This document shows positions 1-8,471 of a stretch of DNA of 64,000 bases, piece by piece. Origin of the DNA: an uncultured Corynebacterium sp. (GTDB taxonomy: Bacteria; Actinomycetota; Actinomycetes; Mycobacteriales; Mycobacteriaceae). The stretch spans positions 62,001-126,000 of the forward strand of contig NZ_CAMQAZ010000003.1 of NCBI RefSeq assembly GCF_946998835.1. The letters are read 5' to 3'. The notes below the pieces were generated by a model. It was not told the origin of the DNA. It ran no database searches and saw only the letters and a list, made by a program, of their open reading frames with translations. Positions within the stretch are counted from its first letter, which is position 1, and every line of letters starts with the position of its first letter. The position numbers were made by a program, and so were the translations under genes.

Positions 1-2
1 GT

Positions 3-89
3 GATAAGGTCATCGAGCCGAAAAAGGCGCAGCATAACCAGCCTAACCGGGGCGGACAGCCCTCCATTGCGGAAAGGAATGCACAGTGA
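3..89 (+). CDS. C-terminal end of an upstream gene (partial)
   Basis: An open frame enters from the left edge and ends at a TGA at 87-89, giving a short hydrophilic tail that finishes ...SIAERNAQ. The stop overlaps the GTG start of ubiA in a GTGA junction, so the two genes are probably translationally coupled. In corynebacteria and mycobacteria the gene directly before ubiA is usually a PAP2-type phosphatase (Rv3807c) of the decaprenylphosphoryl-ribose pathway. That identity is inferred from position only, because no catalytic motif lies inside the window. Confidence 0.6.
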   Translation, partial: DKVIEPKKAQHNQPNRGGQPSIAERNAQ

Positions 90-1138
90 CACAGGCGGAG
101 AACGACAACTTGGCCAATGTGTCGGCCAATCAGCGACGAACTTCTCAATCAAGGATTGGATCTGAGCCGCATACTTCCGGCATCGATGAGCCTGCACACC
201 CGCAGGGACATCCGCCGAAGAATCTGCTGGACGGCATGATTAAGGCGCTTCGCCCGAAGCAGTGGGTGAAGAACGTCCTGGTTATCGCGGCTCCGCTGGC
301 AGCCGGCAACGAGATTATGGACTCGGGACGCTCGATTGGCACATTGGCTGTCGACATCCTGGTGGCGTTTGTTGCTTTCTGCTTGGCGGCATCGTCGATT
401 TACCTGATTAATGATGCCCGCGATGTCGAGGCTGACCGCGCGCATCCGACCAAACGCTTCCGTCCTATTGCCGCTGGCGTGCTGCCGGTGAGCGTGGCGT
501 ATGTCATGGCAGTCGTGCTGATTGTTGGTGCGATTGCGGTTTCCTGGGTTGCTTCCGAGGGGCCGGGGCTGGCAATTGTCGTGGCTGTATATATTGCGCT
601 GCAGCTTGGCTACTGCTTTGGCTTGAAGCACCAGCCGGTGATTGATATTGCGCTGGTGTCCTCGGGCTTCATGCTGCGTGCAATGGCCGGTGGTGTGGCC
701 GCGAACATTAACCTATCGCAGTGGTTCCTGCTGGTTGCCGCCTTTGGTTCCCTGTTTATGGCAGCCGGCAAGCGTTACGCAGAGCTGTTGCTGGCGGAAC
801 GTACGGGTAAGAAGATTCGCAAGTCTCTGCAGGGCTACACCGCGACCTACCTGCGCTTTGTGTGGACACTGGCCGCGACTGCGGTGGTACTCAGCTACGC
901 ACTGTGGGGCTTTGAGATGGGCCGCGCGCCGGGCACGTCCTCCGCTTCGGCTATTTGGTACGAGATTTCGATGGTCCCATTCACCGTCGCCATCCTGCGT
1001 TTTGCCGCTGACGTTGACCGCGGTGATGCGGGTAGCCCGGATGAGATCGCACTGAAGGACCGCCCACTGCAGGCACTGGCCGTTCTATGGCTGCTGTCCA
1101 TTGCCATCGCTGTCTACGCTGTTCCGGCTATGGCGTAA
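86..1138 (+). CDS. ubiA: Decaprenyl-phosphate phosphoribosyltransferase (UbiA family)
   Basis: Integral membrane enzyme that transfers 5-phosphoribose from PRPP to decaprenyl phosphate, the first committed step towards decaprenylphosphoryl-arabinose for arabinogalactan. The 350-aa protein has a hydrophilic N-terminus of about 55 residues, then KALRPKQWVKN and about eight hydrophobic segments. It carries the UbiA metal/PRPP motif INDARDVEAD (NDxxDxxxD) and the GKRYAELL segment typical of the Rv3806c group. The GTG start at 86 follows a GGAAAGGA-type ribosome site and overlaps the previous stop. In related species aftB and mycolyltransferase genes follow; here aftB is absent and a mycolyltransferase comes next after 427 bp. 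Family assignment is firm. Confidence 0.93.
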   Translation: MTQAENDNLANVSANQRRTSQSRIGSEPHTSGIDEPAHPQGHPPKNLLDGMIKALRPKQWVKNVLVIAAPLAAGNEIMDSGRSIGTLAVDILVAFVAFCLAASSIYLINDARDVEADRAHPTKRFRPIAAGVLPVSVAYVMAVVLIVGAIAVSWVASEGPGLAIVVAVYIALQLGYCFGLKHQPVIDIALVSSGFMLRAMAGGVAANINLSQWFLLVAAFGSLFMAAGKRYAELLLAERTGKKIRKSLQGYTATYLRFVWTLAATAVVLSYALWGFEMGRAPGTSSASAIWYEISMVPFTVAILRFAADVDRGDAGSPDEIALKDRPLQALAVLWLLSIAIAVYAVPAMA

Positions 1139-1565
1139 CTTTCTAGTCGGCTCGCGGTTTCTGATTGCGGGCTCGGCTCGCGGGTGCTCCTTTCGGAAGC
1201 ATCTTGGCTGGCGCTTGGATAACGCTTGGGCTGGCTATTGGGTAGGGCTTGGGTTGCACTCAGGTTTTGGATGAGAACCTAACTCGGGGGTGGAATTACA
1301 AATTTGTAGTTCTCCCAGCATCTAGCGGTGTTTATAGGGCTCGTGCCGTTATTTTGTAGATAAACATTGTGAATATCACGAAAAGATTACGTTTCCGCTT
1401 GGGTGTTGGGCACCTCTTTAGTACTGTTATGTAATTGAGATTTCCCTGAGGAGTAGTCCTCAGATATTGCGTCACAGTTGAAAACAGCTAGCGAAGCCTG
1501 TTTTTGGGCAGTAGCCTCAGCGGAGAATGGCGTGGGGATAGTCCGAAAGTAATTAGAGGAGAACA
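1139..1565. other. 427-bp intergenic region at the expected aftB position
   Basis: No convincing coding frame. The first 150 bases are a G+T-rich stretch with repeated CTTGG/GGCT words. The later part is more AT-rich and holds a candidate promoter for the mycolyltransferase (listed separately) and a roughly 125-nt leader. In mycolate-producing corynebacteria the beta-arabinofuranosyltransferase gene aftB lies between ubiA and the mycolyltransferase. No recognisable remnant of it is seen here. Confidence 0.6.
1406..1433 (+). promoter_or_regulatory. Candidate sigma-A promoter of the mycolyltransferase gene
   Basis: TTGGGC at 1406-1411 and TATGTA at 1428-1433 are separated by 16 bp, which fits a corynebacterial housekeeping promoter. 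Transcription would start near 1440 and leave a leader of about 125 nt. This is a pattern match only. Confidence 0.4.
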
Positions 1566-2615
1566 ATGAGCTTTACTACAGTGAGGCGCAACTTTGCCGT
1601 GAAGGTTGTGGCCGCCCTTGTCGCTGTTGCGATGGCTTTCGTTGGCTTGATGGTTGTTTCCGCCAAGGATGCAGCCGCAGCGCCGGATGCAAACCGTGAT
1701 CGTCTGCGTCCGGGATGTGTGTGGGATCCGTATAACTGGTGGGTCCAGTACTGCAAGGTGTACTCGCCATCCATGCAGCGCGAAATTCCGGTTCAGATTC
1801 GCGCGGCCGTCGGCGGCGGCAATGCATCGCTCTACATGCTCGACGGCCTCTACGGCTTCAACCCCGGTGCATCCGGCTGGATTTGGTCGGGTCATGTCGC
1901 GCAGACCTTCAACCACGACAACATCACCCTCGTCGCACCGGCTGCTGGTGACGGCTCCTTCTACGCCGATTGGTACCGCCCGGCCCAGACCCCTGAAGGT
2001 CCGAAGATCCAGAAGTGGGAGACCTTCCTGACCCGGGAGCTGCCGGTTTACCTGCAGCGTGAATTCGGTGTCAGCCCGAACCGCAACGCGATTGCCGGTC
2101 TGTCCATGGGTGCTGCGGCAGCTATGTCTCTCGCTGCGCGCCACCGCGACCAGTTCAAGCACGTAACTTCCCTGTCCGGTTACTACCAGACGTCCAACCC
2201 GATTGTTGCCACCGGTACCACCGCGATGGTCGCGTCTACTGGTGTCGCCAACCCGTTTGATATGTGGGGTGTGCCGTTCCCGGCATCGCCGGAGCGTCTG
2301 GCTCACGATCCGTCGCTGCTTCTCAACCAGCTCCAGGGTCTGCCGATGTACATCTCCTCGGCACAGGGTGTATCCAGCCTGTGGAGTGATCCGTCGGTCC
2401 TGAACCGTCCGGTTCCGGAGCTGCCAGATACCGTTTGGCGCTCGGTGATGGAGTCGGTCTCTCGCGCATCGACCCAGATGTTTGAGCAGGATGCTCGCCG
2501 AGCTGGCCTGAACGCTCAGTTTGTCTACAGCCCGAACGGCATCCATTCGTGGGAGCTGTGGGGCCGTGACGCAGCGCTGGCTCGCCCGCATATCCTCCGC
2601 GCGCTTGGTGTGTAG
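1566..2615 (+). CDS. Secreted mycolyltransferase (antigen 85/Cmt family)
   Basis: Predicted secreted alpha/beta-hydrolase of the antigen 85 family, which moves mycolyl groups between trehalose mycolates and onto arabinogalactan or proteins. The 349-aa product starts with a basic stretch and a hydrophobic signal sequence (residues about 8-38, ending near AKDAAAAP). The esterase fold follows: MLDGLYGFNP after the first strand region, the nucleophile in GLSMGAAAAM (Ser at about 179), and a late His in NGIHSWELW. A pair of Cys near residues 46-60 may form a disulfide. The ATG at 1566 follows AGAGGAGAA. A strong terminator lies after the stop. It lacks the LGFP repeats of the next gene. If the organism makes no mycolates, its acyl substrate is unknown. 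Confidence 0.9.
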   Translation: MSFTTVRRNFAVKVVAALVAVAMAFVGLMVVSAKDAAAAPDANRDRLRPGCVWDPYNWWVQYCKVYSPSMQREIPVQIRAAVGGGNASLYMLDGLYGFNPGASGWIWSGHVAQTFNHDNITLVAPAAGDGSFYADWYRPAQTPEGPKIQKWETFLTRELPVYLQREFGVSPNRNAIAGLSMGAAAAMSLAARHRDQFKHVTSLSGYYQTSNPIVATGTTAMVASTGVANPFDMWGVPFPASPERLAHDPSLLLNQLQGLPMYISSAQGVSSLWSDPSVLNRPVPELPDTVWRSVMESVSRASTQMFEQDARRAGLNAQFVYSPNGIHSWELWGRDAALARPHILRALGV

Positions 2616-2642
2616 TTCCTTGAAAAAGCTCTAACTCGGACT

Positions 2643-2685
2643 AAAAAGACTGTCCCCGTGGGTCGCCCACGGGGACAGTCTTTTT
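2643..2685. terminator. Strong bidirectional rho-independent terminator
   Basis: A perfect 20-bp stem (2643-2662 with 2666-2685) closes a 3-nt loop. It starts with five A and ends with five T, so it can work in either direction. It ends the mycolyltransferase transcript. Confidence 0.93.
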
Positions 2686-3057
2686 GCCTTTTGGCGCGGA
2701 GTGGGGTGGGCGACGGGCCGTCGTAAAGCGGAGGAAAGTCAGAGAAGAGGCGCTAAGAAAGCTGAAATCAGCACCTTTTGCGTGTGTCTCCACGGGTTTT
2801 GGCTGCGGAGAGAGTAAAAATAGAAGCCGAACCTTAAAGTAAAGGGTGAAGCTATTTCAGTAGCTGTGCCGTTGCACTTGCGAACAACTGCGAAAAACAC
2901 GTGGCAGATAGCATGTGGCGAAAGCCGGAAGAGGGGAACTTCCGGAATCGTTGCTCGCCACGGTATGCAGTTAGCGCGATTGTGGGTGGCATGAGCGAAG
3001 CTGAGCACTCTTTGCCAATCAATCTTCATTAGCGACTTTGTAAAGGGAAGCCCTCAT
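2686..3057. other. Intergenic region and leader before cop1
   Basis: 372 bases with no gene I would support. A minus-strand open frame at 2739-3029 has no family resemblance and no plausible ribosome site. The region is more AT-rich than the flanking genes, which suits a promoter and long leader for the following mycolyltransferase. No clear -35/-10 pair stands out. Confidence 0.5.
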
Positions 3058-5184
3058 ATGCGCGTAACCGCTAAATTCCTCCGAGGTGGCGTCGGCCAGA
3101 ACCTGCGGACGTCGCCGGCGCGAGCGTTGACCGCAGTTTTAGCCCTACCGCTGACACTTGCTCTCGGTGCGCCGACCGCAGGGGCAGCCCCTGAGCCAGC
3201 ACAGCAGAGTCTGCCCAGCTACGAGGAGATCCAGGCCGTTCAGGGCCAGCTACCTCAGGCAGGGAGTGCGGAGAACTTGGAGGAGCTGGCCAAGGCAGCT
3301 GAAGCAGCGCAGGCCGCAGGCCAGCAGCTACCTGGGCTGGGAATGCCAAAGCCGATGCCCGGGCCAGAGCGCACACCCTTCAGGGTCGATACCCCGGCAG
3401 TGGCGAACCTGCCAAGTGGCGTCAGTGTGGAAAAGGTCGAGTGGTTCACGGACCACCACGTCATTGCCCACATTCGCTCCGCCGTTATGCCAGAAAAGCC
3501 GATTCAAGTAGAGATTCTGCTGCCACGTGACTGGTACCGCGACAAGGAACGCACCTTCCCGAGCGTCTACCACCTCGACGGTATGGCATCGTTTGATGAC
3601 TACTCCGGCTGGATCCGTGCTACCAACATCGAGCGCTTCTACGAGGATAAGAACGTCCTGGTAGTTATGCCGGCCGGCGGTACGTCCTCGTTCTACTCCG
3701 ACTGGGACCAGCCGGATAACGGCCAGAACTACCAGTGGGAGAGCTTCATTACCAAGGAGCTCGTGCCGGTTATCACCAACGGTTTCCGCGGCAACGACGA
3801 CCGCGGCATCTTCGGCATTTCCATGGGCGCGACCGGTGCCTACAATGTCGCAGCGCACTCCCCAGAACTGTGGAAGTTCGCCGGTAGCCTCTCCGGTTAC
3901 CTGGATATGAGCTCGCCGGGCATGCCACAGGCAATCGCCCTGGCGATGAAAAACACTGGCGGCTACGATGCCACCAAGATGTGGGGTCCGCTCGGTTCCC
4001 AGCGCTGGAAGGACAATGACCCGAAGCTGAACATCGACAAGCTCAAGGGCATGTCGCTGTACATCTCGGCGGGTAACGGTAACACCGGCGAGTGGGACGT
4101 GCCGTCAAAGGTCGACCCGACCAAGCCGGAAAACCCGACCGGTTACGCACTGGAAGTGCTCTCCCGCATGACCAGCGAAACCTTTATCCGTGAGGCTCAA
4201 GCCAAGGGCGTCGAACCAGTTGTGAACTTCCGCAATTCGGGCACGCACACCTGGCCGTACTGGCAGTTCGAAGTCAGCCAGGCCTGGCCGACTCTCGCCG
4301 ACGCGCTACAGCTGCCAGAGTCCGACCGAGGTGCAGTTTGCCGCGTAGGCGGCGCGATTGAAAAGGCTGTCGCCTCACTGCCGGGAATCGGTACCTGCCT
4401 GTCGGATGAGTACGGTGCCGCCAAGAACGGCGTCGCCCAGGACTTCACCGGCGGTACCGCCTACTGGCACCCGGATACCGGAGCACACGTGGTCTGGGGG
4501 CGCATCGGCTCGCGCTACAACGAGCTCGGTGGCCCATCCTCGCCACTTGGCTACCCGCTGACCAACGAACTGGCCACCCCGGACGGGAAGGGACGATTCG
4601 TCCACTTCGAAAAGGGATCCATCTATTGGACTCCGGAAGGCGGAGCTCACGAGGTTCTCGGCGACATCATGAACGTCTGGGGCAAGTCCGGTTTCGAGAC
4701 CGGCCCGCTGGGCTACCCAATCGCCAACCACCGTGACATCCCAGGAGGTGTAGCTCAGGACTTCCAGGGCGGCACCATCGTCAAGATCGGCGGCGAAGAA
4801 CCGCGAATCGTCCGCGGCGAAATCGGCCGTATCTACAAGGAACTCGGCGGCGCAGGGTCTGACTTGGGCCTGCCTGTCGACGCCGACGAGCTCAAGCTCA
4901 CCCGCGGCGCTTTCCAGCGCTTCGAACACGGCGCCATCTACTGGACTCCGGAAACCGGCGCACAGCCGGTGCGGGACAATGACATTACCGACCACTGGGG
5001 CAGCACGGGCTACGAAAATGGCCCGTTCGGTTACCCGGTCGGCCCCCTGCAGCCAGTGAAGGCCGGTGGACTGGAGCAGCAGTTCGAAGGTGGCTGGATC
5101 CGCCAGCTCAACGGCAAGATCGTCGAGGAGCGCAATACGCCAGAAGCACCAGCCCCGGCCGCCGACAACGGTGACGACAAGTAA
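3058..5184 (+). CDS. cop1: PS1-like mycolyltransferase with C-terminal LGFP repeats
   Basis: Secreted cell-wall mycolyltransferase of the PS1/CspA type. The 708-aa protein has a signal peptide (about 1-45), a Gln/Ala-rich linker, then the antigen-85-like esterase domain (about 120-430) with the YHLDGMASFDDYSGW region, nucleophile motif GISMGATGAYN and a late His in SGTHTWPYW. From about 440 to 690 it has four to five LGFP-type repeats of about 54 residues, with core variants LGYP, LGLP and FGYP. These repeats are thought to anchor such proteins in the cell wall. The tail is acidic and Pro/Ala-rich. In C. glutamicum cop1 sits in the same order after cmt and before a DUF732 protein and the cutinase-like gene, as here. 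Confidence 0.93.
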   Translation: MRVTAKFLRGGVGQNLRTSPARALTAVLALPLTLALGAPTAGAAPEPAQQSLPSYEEIQAVQGQLPQAGSAENLEELAKAAEAAQAAGQQLPGLGMPKPMPGPERTPFRVDTPAVANLPSGVSVEKVEWFTDHHVIAHIRSAVMPEKPIQVEILLPRDWYRDKERTFPSVYHLDGMASFDDYSGWIRATNIERFYEDKNVLVVMPAGGTSSFYSDWDQPDNGQNYQWESFITKELVPVITNGFRGNDDRGIFGISMGATGAYNVAAHSPELWKFAGSLSGYLDMSSPGMPQAIALAMKNTGGYDATKMWGPLGSQRWKDNDPKLNIDKLKGMSLYISAGNGNTGEWDVPSKVDPTKPENPTGYALEVLSRMTSETFIREAQAKGVEPVVNFRNSGTHTWPYWQFEVSQAWPTLADALQLPESDRGAVCRVGGAIEKAVASLPGIGTCLSDEYGAAKNGVAQDFTGGTAYWHPDTGAHVVWGRIGSRYNELGGPSSPLGYPLTNELATPDGKGRFVHFEKGSIYWTPEGGAHEVLGDIMNVWGKSGFETGPLGYPIANHRDIPGGVAQDFQGGTIVKIGGEEPRIVRGEIGRIYKELGGAGSDLGLPVDADELKLTRGAFQRFEHGAIYWTPETGAQPVRDNDITDHWGSTGYENGPFGYPVGPLQPVKAGGLEQQFEGGWIRQLNGKIVEERNTPEAPAPAADNGDDK

Positions 5185-5221
5185 GCCAATCAACGTAGGA
5201 CACTGAATAAGGGATAGCCAA

Positions 5222-5710
5222 ATGTCCATGAACAAGTCCTTCCGCGCAGTGGCTACAACCGCAGCTGTCGCGCTGCTGACCCTCGGAGTGGCCGCTTGTG
5301 GCAGTTCCACTGTCGAGTCCTCTGAGGTCACCTCGTCGACGGCTACGAAGACCTCCACGACGTCGTCAAGCACGACGACCTCCGCGCCGAAGTCGAGCGA
5401 CAAGAAAGCGTCGGAGATTACCGACCCCCAAGCCAAGCGCGTCGACAAAGCTCCCGATGGGCAGATGAAGCTCAGTGAGGCTGACGATTCGTACCTCGAA
5501 GCGCTGGAAAAAGCGGGAATCGATGTCGACGGGGTGGAGGATCAGCTCATCGGAACTGGTCGCGCGGCATGCTCGGAAGCGCCGGAGGAGGATCGTCAGG
5601 TCATCGCGCTGGCGATTGCCGGGCAGCTGGTCGCACAGGAACGCTCGCAGGACAGCGCCGAGCAAGTGGCGAAGATCATTGCAACCTCCGCTAAAAAGGC
5701 GTATTGCTAG
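5222..5710 (+). CDS. DUF732-type lipoprotein
   Basis: A 162-aa predicted lipoprotein. A Lys/Arg start and hydrophobic core lead into a lipobox LGVAAC, so Cys at about 28 would be lipidated and the protein anchored outside the membrane. A Ser/Thr-rich linker (about 30-60) is followed by a C-terminal DUF732-like domain with paired Cys (GRAAC and the last residue, KKAYC) and a helical core. Function is unknown, but DUF732 proteins commonly lie next to mycolyltransferase and Rv3802c-type genes. Its stop is 5 bp before the start chosen for the downstream lipase, which suggests one operon. Confidence 0.82.
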   Translation: MSMNKSFRAVATTAAVALLTLGVAACGSSTVESSEVTSSTATKTSTTSSSTTTSAPKSSDKKASEITDPQAKRVDKAPDGQMKLSEADDSYLEALEKAGIDVDGVEDQLIGTGRAACSEAPEEDRQVIALAIAGQLVAQERSQDSAEQVAKIIATSAKKAYC

Positions 5711-5715
5711 CACTC

Positions 5716-6639
5716 ATGCGTAAAGTGCTGACAATTCTGGCGGTCATCGTGTTGGTGGCCGCGATTGGTTTTGGCGTCGTGCAATGGCTTGGCGACGACC
5801 AAAGCGCCCCAACCCCACCGCCCCCCGGTGACGAAGGCGGGGTTTTGGCCGAACAACCCGAGTGGTGCCCGGCCGTTGAAGTCATCGCGGTTCCCGGCAC
5901 CGCGGAATCGCGTGCCGACGACGACCCGATGGCCCCGACCGCGAACCCACACTCGCTGCTCCTAGGCCTCACGAACTCGATTTCGCAGTCCTACGCGGAG
6001 GGCGATGTCAAGGTCTGGACCACGCCGTACCCGGCCCAGATTAAGACACATCAGATGCCAGACCAGCTGACCTACGATGATTCGCAGGCAGTTGGGCGCG
6101 ATGTCACCGCCAAGGAAATGGCTGACCTGCACGGGCAGTGCCCACTGACGGACTTTGTGTTGATGGGCTTCTCGCAGGGCGCGGCCATTGCAGGCGATTT
6201 GGCCTCCGACATTGGCAATGGCCATGGTGCGGTTCCCGCCGAGCGCATTGCGGGTGTGGCACTGCTGGGTGATCCTCGACGTGACCCAAACCAGGGTGTT
6301 AACCAGGGCGTTCCGCTGGCGGGTGTGGGTGTCGAACTGTCGTTGCACCCACTCGGCGGCATTGTTCAGGCAGTAGTTCCGGGCGCATCGATGCGCGGCC
6401 CCCGACCTGGCTTTGGCTCCATTAACGACAAGGTCCAGAACGTCTGCGTGCCGTCGGACTCCTTCTGCGATGTGCCGCCGGCAGTTGCCGACGCAATTGC
6501 CCGGGCGCAGGAGATGATTGCCGGCGCGGGTGCGCATGCGACCTACGCCACGAATGATGTGGCAATTCCGGGAACCACTCCGTTGGCCTGGACTGAGGGC
6601 TGGACTCGCGAACTGATTGACCAATCGCTGGCGCGGTAG
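5716..6639 (+). CDS. Cutinase-family lipase/thioesterase (Rv3802c-like)
   Basis: Membrane-anchored serine esterase of the cutinase family. In mycobacteria Rv3802c has phospholipase A/thioesterase activity and is tied to mycolate metabolism. The 307-aa product has one N-terminal membrane segment (about 3-24), a Pro-rich linker, then the cutinase fold with nucleophile motif GFSQGAAIAG, a likely catalytic Asp in the PSDSFCD segment and His in AHATYA. The Cys pairs are consistent with cutinase disulfides. I chose ATG at 5716 rather than the TTG at 5704 because the latter lies inside the upstream stop region. In mycolate producers fadD32-pks13-accD4 follow immediately; here an unrelated convergent operon follows. 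Confidence 0.9.
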   Translation: MRKVLTILAVIVLVAAIGFGVVQWLGDDQSAPTPPPPGDEGGVLAEQPEWCPAVEVIAVPGTAESRADDDPMAPTANPHSLLLGLTNSISQSYAEGDVKVWTTPYPAQIKTHQMPDQLTYDDSQAVGRDVTAKEMADLHGQCPLTDFVLMGFSQGAAIAGDLASDIGNGHGAVPAERIAGVALLGDPRRDPNQGVNQGVPLAGVGVELSLHPLGGIVQAVVPGASMRGPRPGFGSINDKVQNVCVPSDSFCDVPPAVADAIARAQEMIAGAGAHATYATNDVAIPGTTPLAWTEGWTRELIDQSLAR

Positions 6640-6664
6640 CTGCGGGGCGGTAGCTGCAGGCGCG

Positions 6665-8029
6665 CTAGTTCCTGAATCCGTGCACCGGCGCCGGGATGTA
6701 GCCGCCGCGGGCAATGAATTCGGCATTGCCCTTGGCATTGACATCAATAACAGGCGCATAGCCGAGTAGGCCACCGAAGTTCACCTCATCGCCAGGCTTA
6801 GTACCAGGCACCGGAATGAGGCGGGCAGCGGTGGTCTTGTGGTTCATCACACCAATGGCGGCCTCGTCGGCAATCATGCCGGAAATCGTGGTCGCAGGGG
6901 TGTCCCCCGGAATCGCAATCATGTCGAAGCCCACCGAGCAGATAGAGGTCATCGCCTCCAACTTGTCCATGCTGATTGACCCCGCACGCACAGCATCAAT
7001 CATGCCCTTATCCTCAGAGACCGGGATGAACGACCCGGACAGACCACCGACGCGTGAGCAGGCCATCAGGCCACCTTTCTTCACGGCGTCGTTAAGCAGC
7101 GCCAACGCGGCAGTGGTGCCGTGCGTACCGACCTGCTCCAACCCCATGTGCTCCAGGATGTGAGCGACAGAATCACCCATCTCGGCCGTCGGCGCGAGCG
7201 AGAGATCCACGATGCCAAAGGGCACGCCCAGGCGCTCCGATGCCATCGTGCCGACCAGCTGACCCGTGCGGGTGATCTTGAACGCCGCCTTCTTGATCTC
7301 CTCGGCGACTTCGTTGAAGCTGGCGCCCTCCAGATTGCCGAGCGCGCGATCGACCACACCCGGACCCGAAACGCCGACGGACACGACACAATCGGGCTCC
7401 CCGACGCCGTGGAACGCGCCGGCCATGAACGGATTGTCACCCACCGCATTGGCGAAAACCACCAGCTTGGCGCAGGCAATCGAGCTGCGGTCGGCGGTCT
7501 GCGCCGCGGCTTCCTTCACCACTTCGCCCATGCGGCGCACCGCATCCATGTTGATGCCCGCGCGTGACGACGCAACGTTGACCGAGCTGCACACCAACTC
7601 GGTCTCGCTAAGAGCGTGCGGAATGGAGTCGATGAGTCGCTTCTCGCTGGTCGTCGCGCCCTTTTCGACGAGCGCCGAGTAGCCGCCGAGGAAGTTCACG
7701 CCCGAATCGCGGGCGGCGCGGTCGAGCGCCTTGGCCACCACGGTGGGGTCGCCTTCGCAACCGGCCGTAATCAGAGCGACAGGAGTGACGGAGATACGCT
7801 TATTGACAATCGGAATGCCCAGCTCCGCCTCGATGCCCTCACAGACCTCTACGAGACGAGAGGCCTGCCGAGTCACGCGGTCGTACACCGCCTGCGCGGT
7901 GGCTTCCATCTCGGAGCGAGAGCATTCGAGCAGCGAAATACCCATGGTGACCGTCCGGATATCCAGGCGGTACTTCTCGATCATGTCAATAGTGTCGAGG
8001 AACTTAGATTGCGCGAAGTTGAAATCCAT
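6665..8029 (-). CDS. UPF0210 (DUF711) family protein
   Basis: A 454-aa cytoplasmic protein of the UPF0210/DUF711 family, related in fold to glycyl-radical enzyme-like proteins but without an assigned reaction. It starts DFNFAQSKFLDTIDMIEKY and contains the conserved segments RISVTPVALI, FLGGYSALVEKG, SVGVSGPGVV and GLSGSFIPVSEDKGM. Length is normal. It lies 14 bp downstream of a small ACT-domain gene, the usual pairing for this family in many bacteria, and the two are clearly one operon. The ACT partner suggests ligand-controlled activity, but the substrate is unknown. Confidence 0.9.
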   Translation of the reverse strand: MDFNFAQSKFLDTIDMIEKYRLDIRTVTMGISLLECSRSEMEATAQAVYDRVTRQASRLVEVCEGIEAELGIPIVNKRISVTPVALITAGCEGDPTVVAKALDRAARDSGVNFLGGYSALVEKGATTSEKRLIDSIPHALSETELVCSSVNVASSRAGINMDAVRRMGEVVKEAAAQTADRSSIACAKLVVFANAVGDNPFMAGAFHGVGEPDCVVSVGVSGPGVVDRALGNLEGASFNEVAEEIKKAAFKITRTGQLVGTMASERLGVPFGIVDLSLAPTAEMGDSVAHILEHMGLEQVGTHGTTAALALLNDAVKKGGLMACSRVGGLSGSFIPVSEDKGMIDAVRAGSISMDKLEAMTSICSVGFDMIAIPGDTPATTISGMIADEAAIGVMNHKTTAARLIPVPGTKPGDEVNFGGLLGYAPVIDVNAKGNAEFIARGGYIPAPVHGFRN

Positions 8030-8043
8030 CCTGGTCGCGCCCT

Positions 8044-8313
8044 TTAAATCTCGTTGACGGCGTTGAATAGCGCCTCAGACTGGATTCGGATGACAAGCCC
8101 CTCCCGCTTGCCGACGGAATCCATGTAACCCTGCAGCGTGCTAATAGGGGTGGCTTTCTCGTTGAATTCCACCCGCAGGATCATGGTGAACCATTTGTCC
8201 ATGAGGGTCTGGGAAACATCGACGATGTTGACGTCCTGCTCCGCTAGAGCAGTGGTGACGGCGGCGATGATGCCGGTGTGATCCTCGCCGGTGACGGTAA
8301 TGATGGCAAACAT
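8044..8313 (-). CDS. ACT domain protein (UPF0237)
   Basis: An 89-aa single ACT domain with the pattern FAIITVTGEDHTGIIAAVTT followed by DVSQTLMDKWFTMILRV, typical of UPF0237/GcvR-like small regulators. ACT domains bind amino acids or similar small ligands as dimers. It is the first gene of a two-gene minus-strand operon with the UPF0210 gene and probably senses a ligand for it. Nothing about length or motifs is unusual. Confidence 0.9.
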   Translation of the reverse strand: MFAIITVTGEDHTGIIAAVTTALAEQDVNIVDVSQTLMDKWFTMILRVEFNEKATPISTLQGYMDSVGKREGLVIRIQSEALFNAVNEI

Positions 8314-8371
8314 GGCCTCAATTTTAGCCGGTGGGGTGGTGTGCGTGGTGGGGCCTCACTCCCCACTAACG

Positions 8372-8445
8372 CCACTTCACGACACCTATGGCACCTTGTG
8401 CCAGCTGTGGAGGTGGCATGAGGTGACACCGGTGTCGTGAAGTGG
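8372..8445. repeat. 74-bp terminal-inverted-repeat element, copy A
   Basis: A 74-bp segment bounded by a perfect 15-bp inverted repeat, CCACTTCACGACACC at the left and its reverse complement at the right. Inner halves are also partly complementary (GGCACCTTGTGCC, GGTGGCATGAGGTG). A second copy of equal length, in opposite orientation and clearly similar along its length, lies at 30863-30936. It sits upstream of the ACT gene and downstream of the peptide transporter gene. Confidence 0.85.
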
Positions 8446-8471
8446 GTACGCAGCCATGCTAGGGCGGGAGC

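Noticed and set aside
1488..2591. Long minus-strand frame opposite the mycolyltransferase
   Set aside because: It is a shadow of a real gene; codon use and composition (many His, Arg, Gly) are typical of an antisense frame.
2739..3029. Minus-strand open frame of 96 codons between the two mycolyltransferase genes
   Set aside because: No family resemblance, no ribosome site, AT-rich promoter-like context and position opposite to the cop1 leader.
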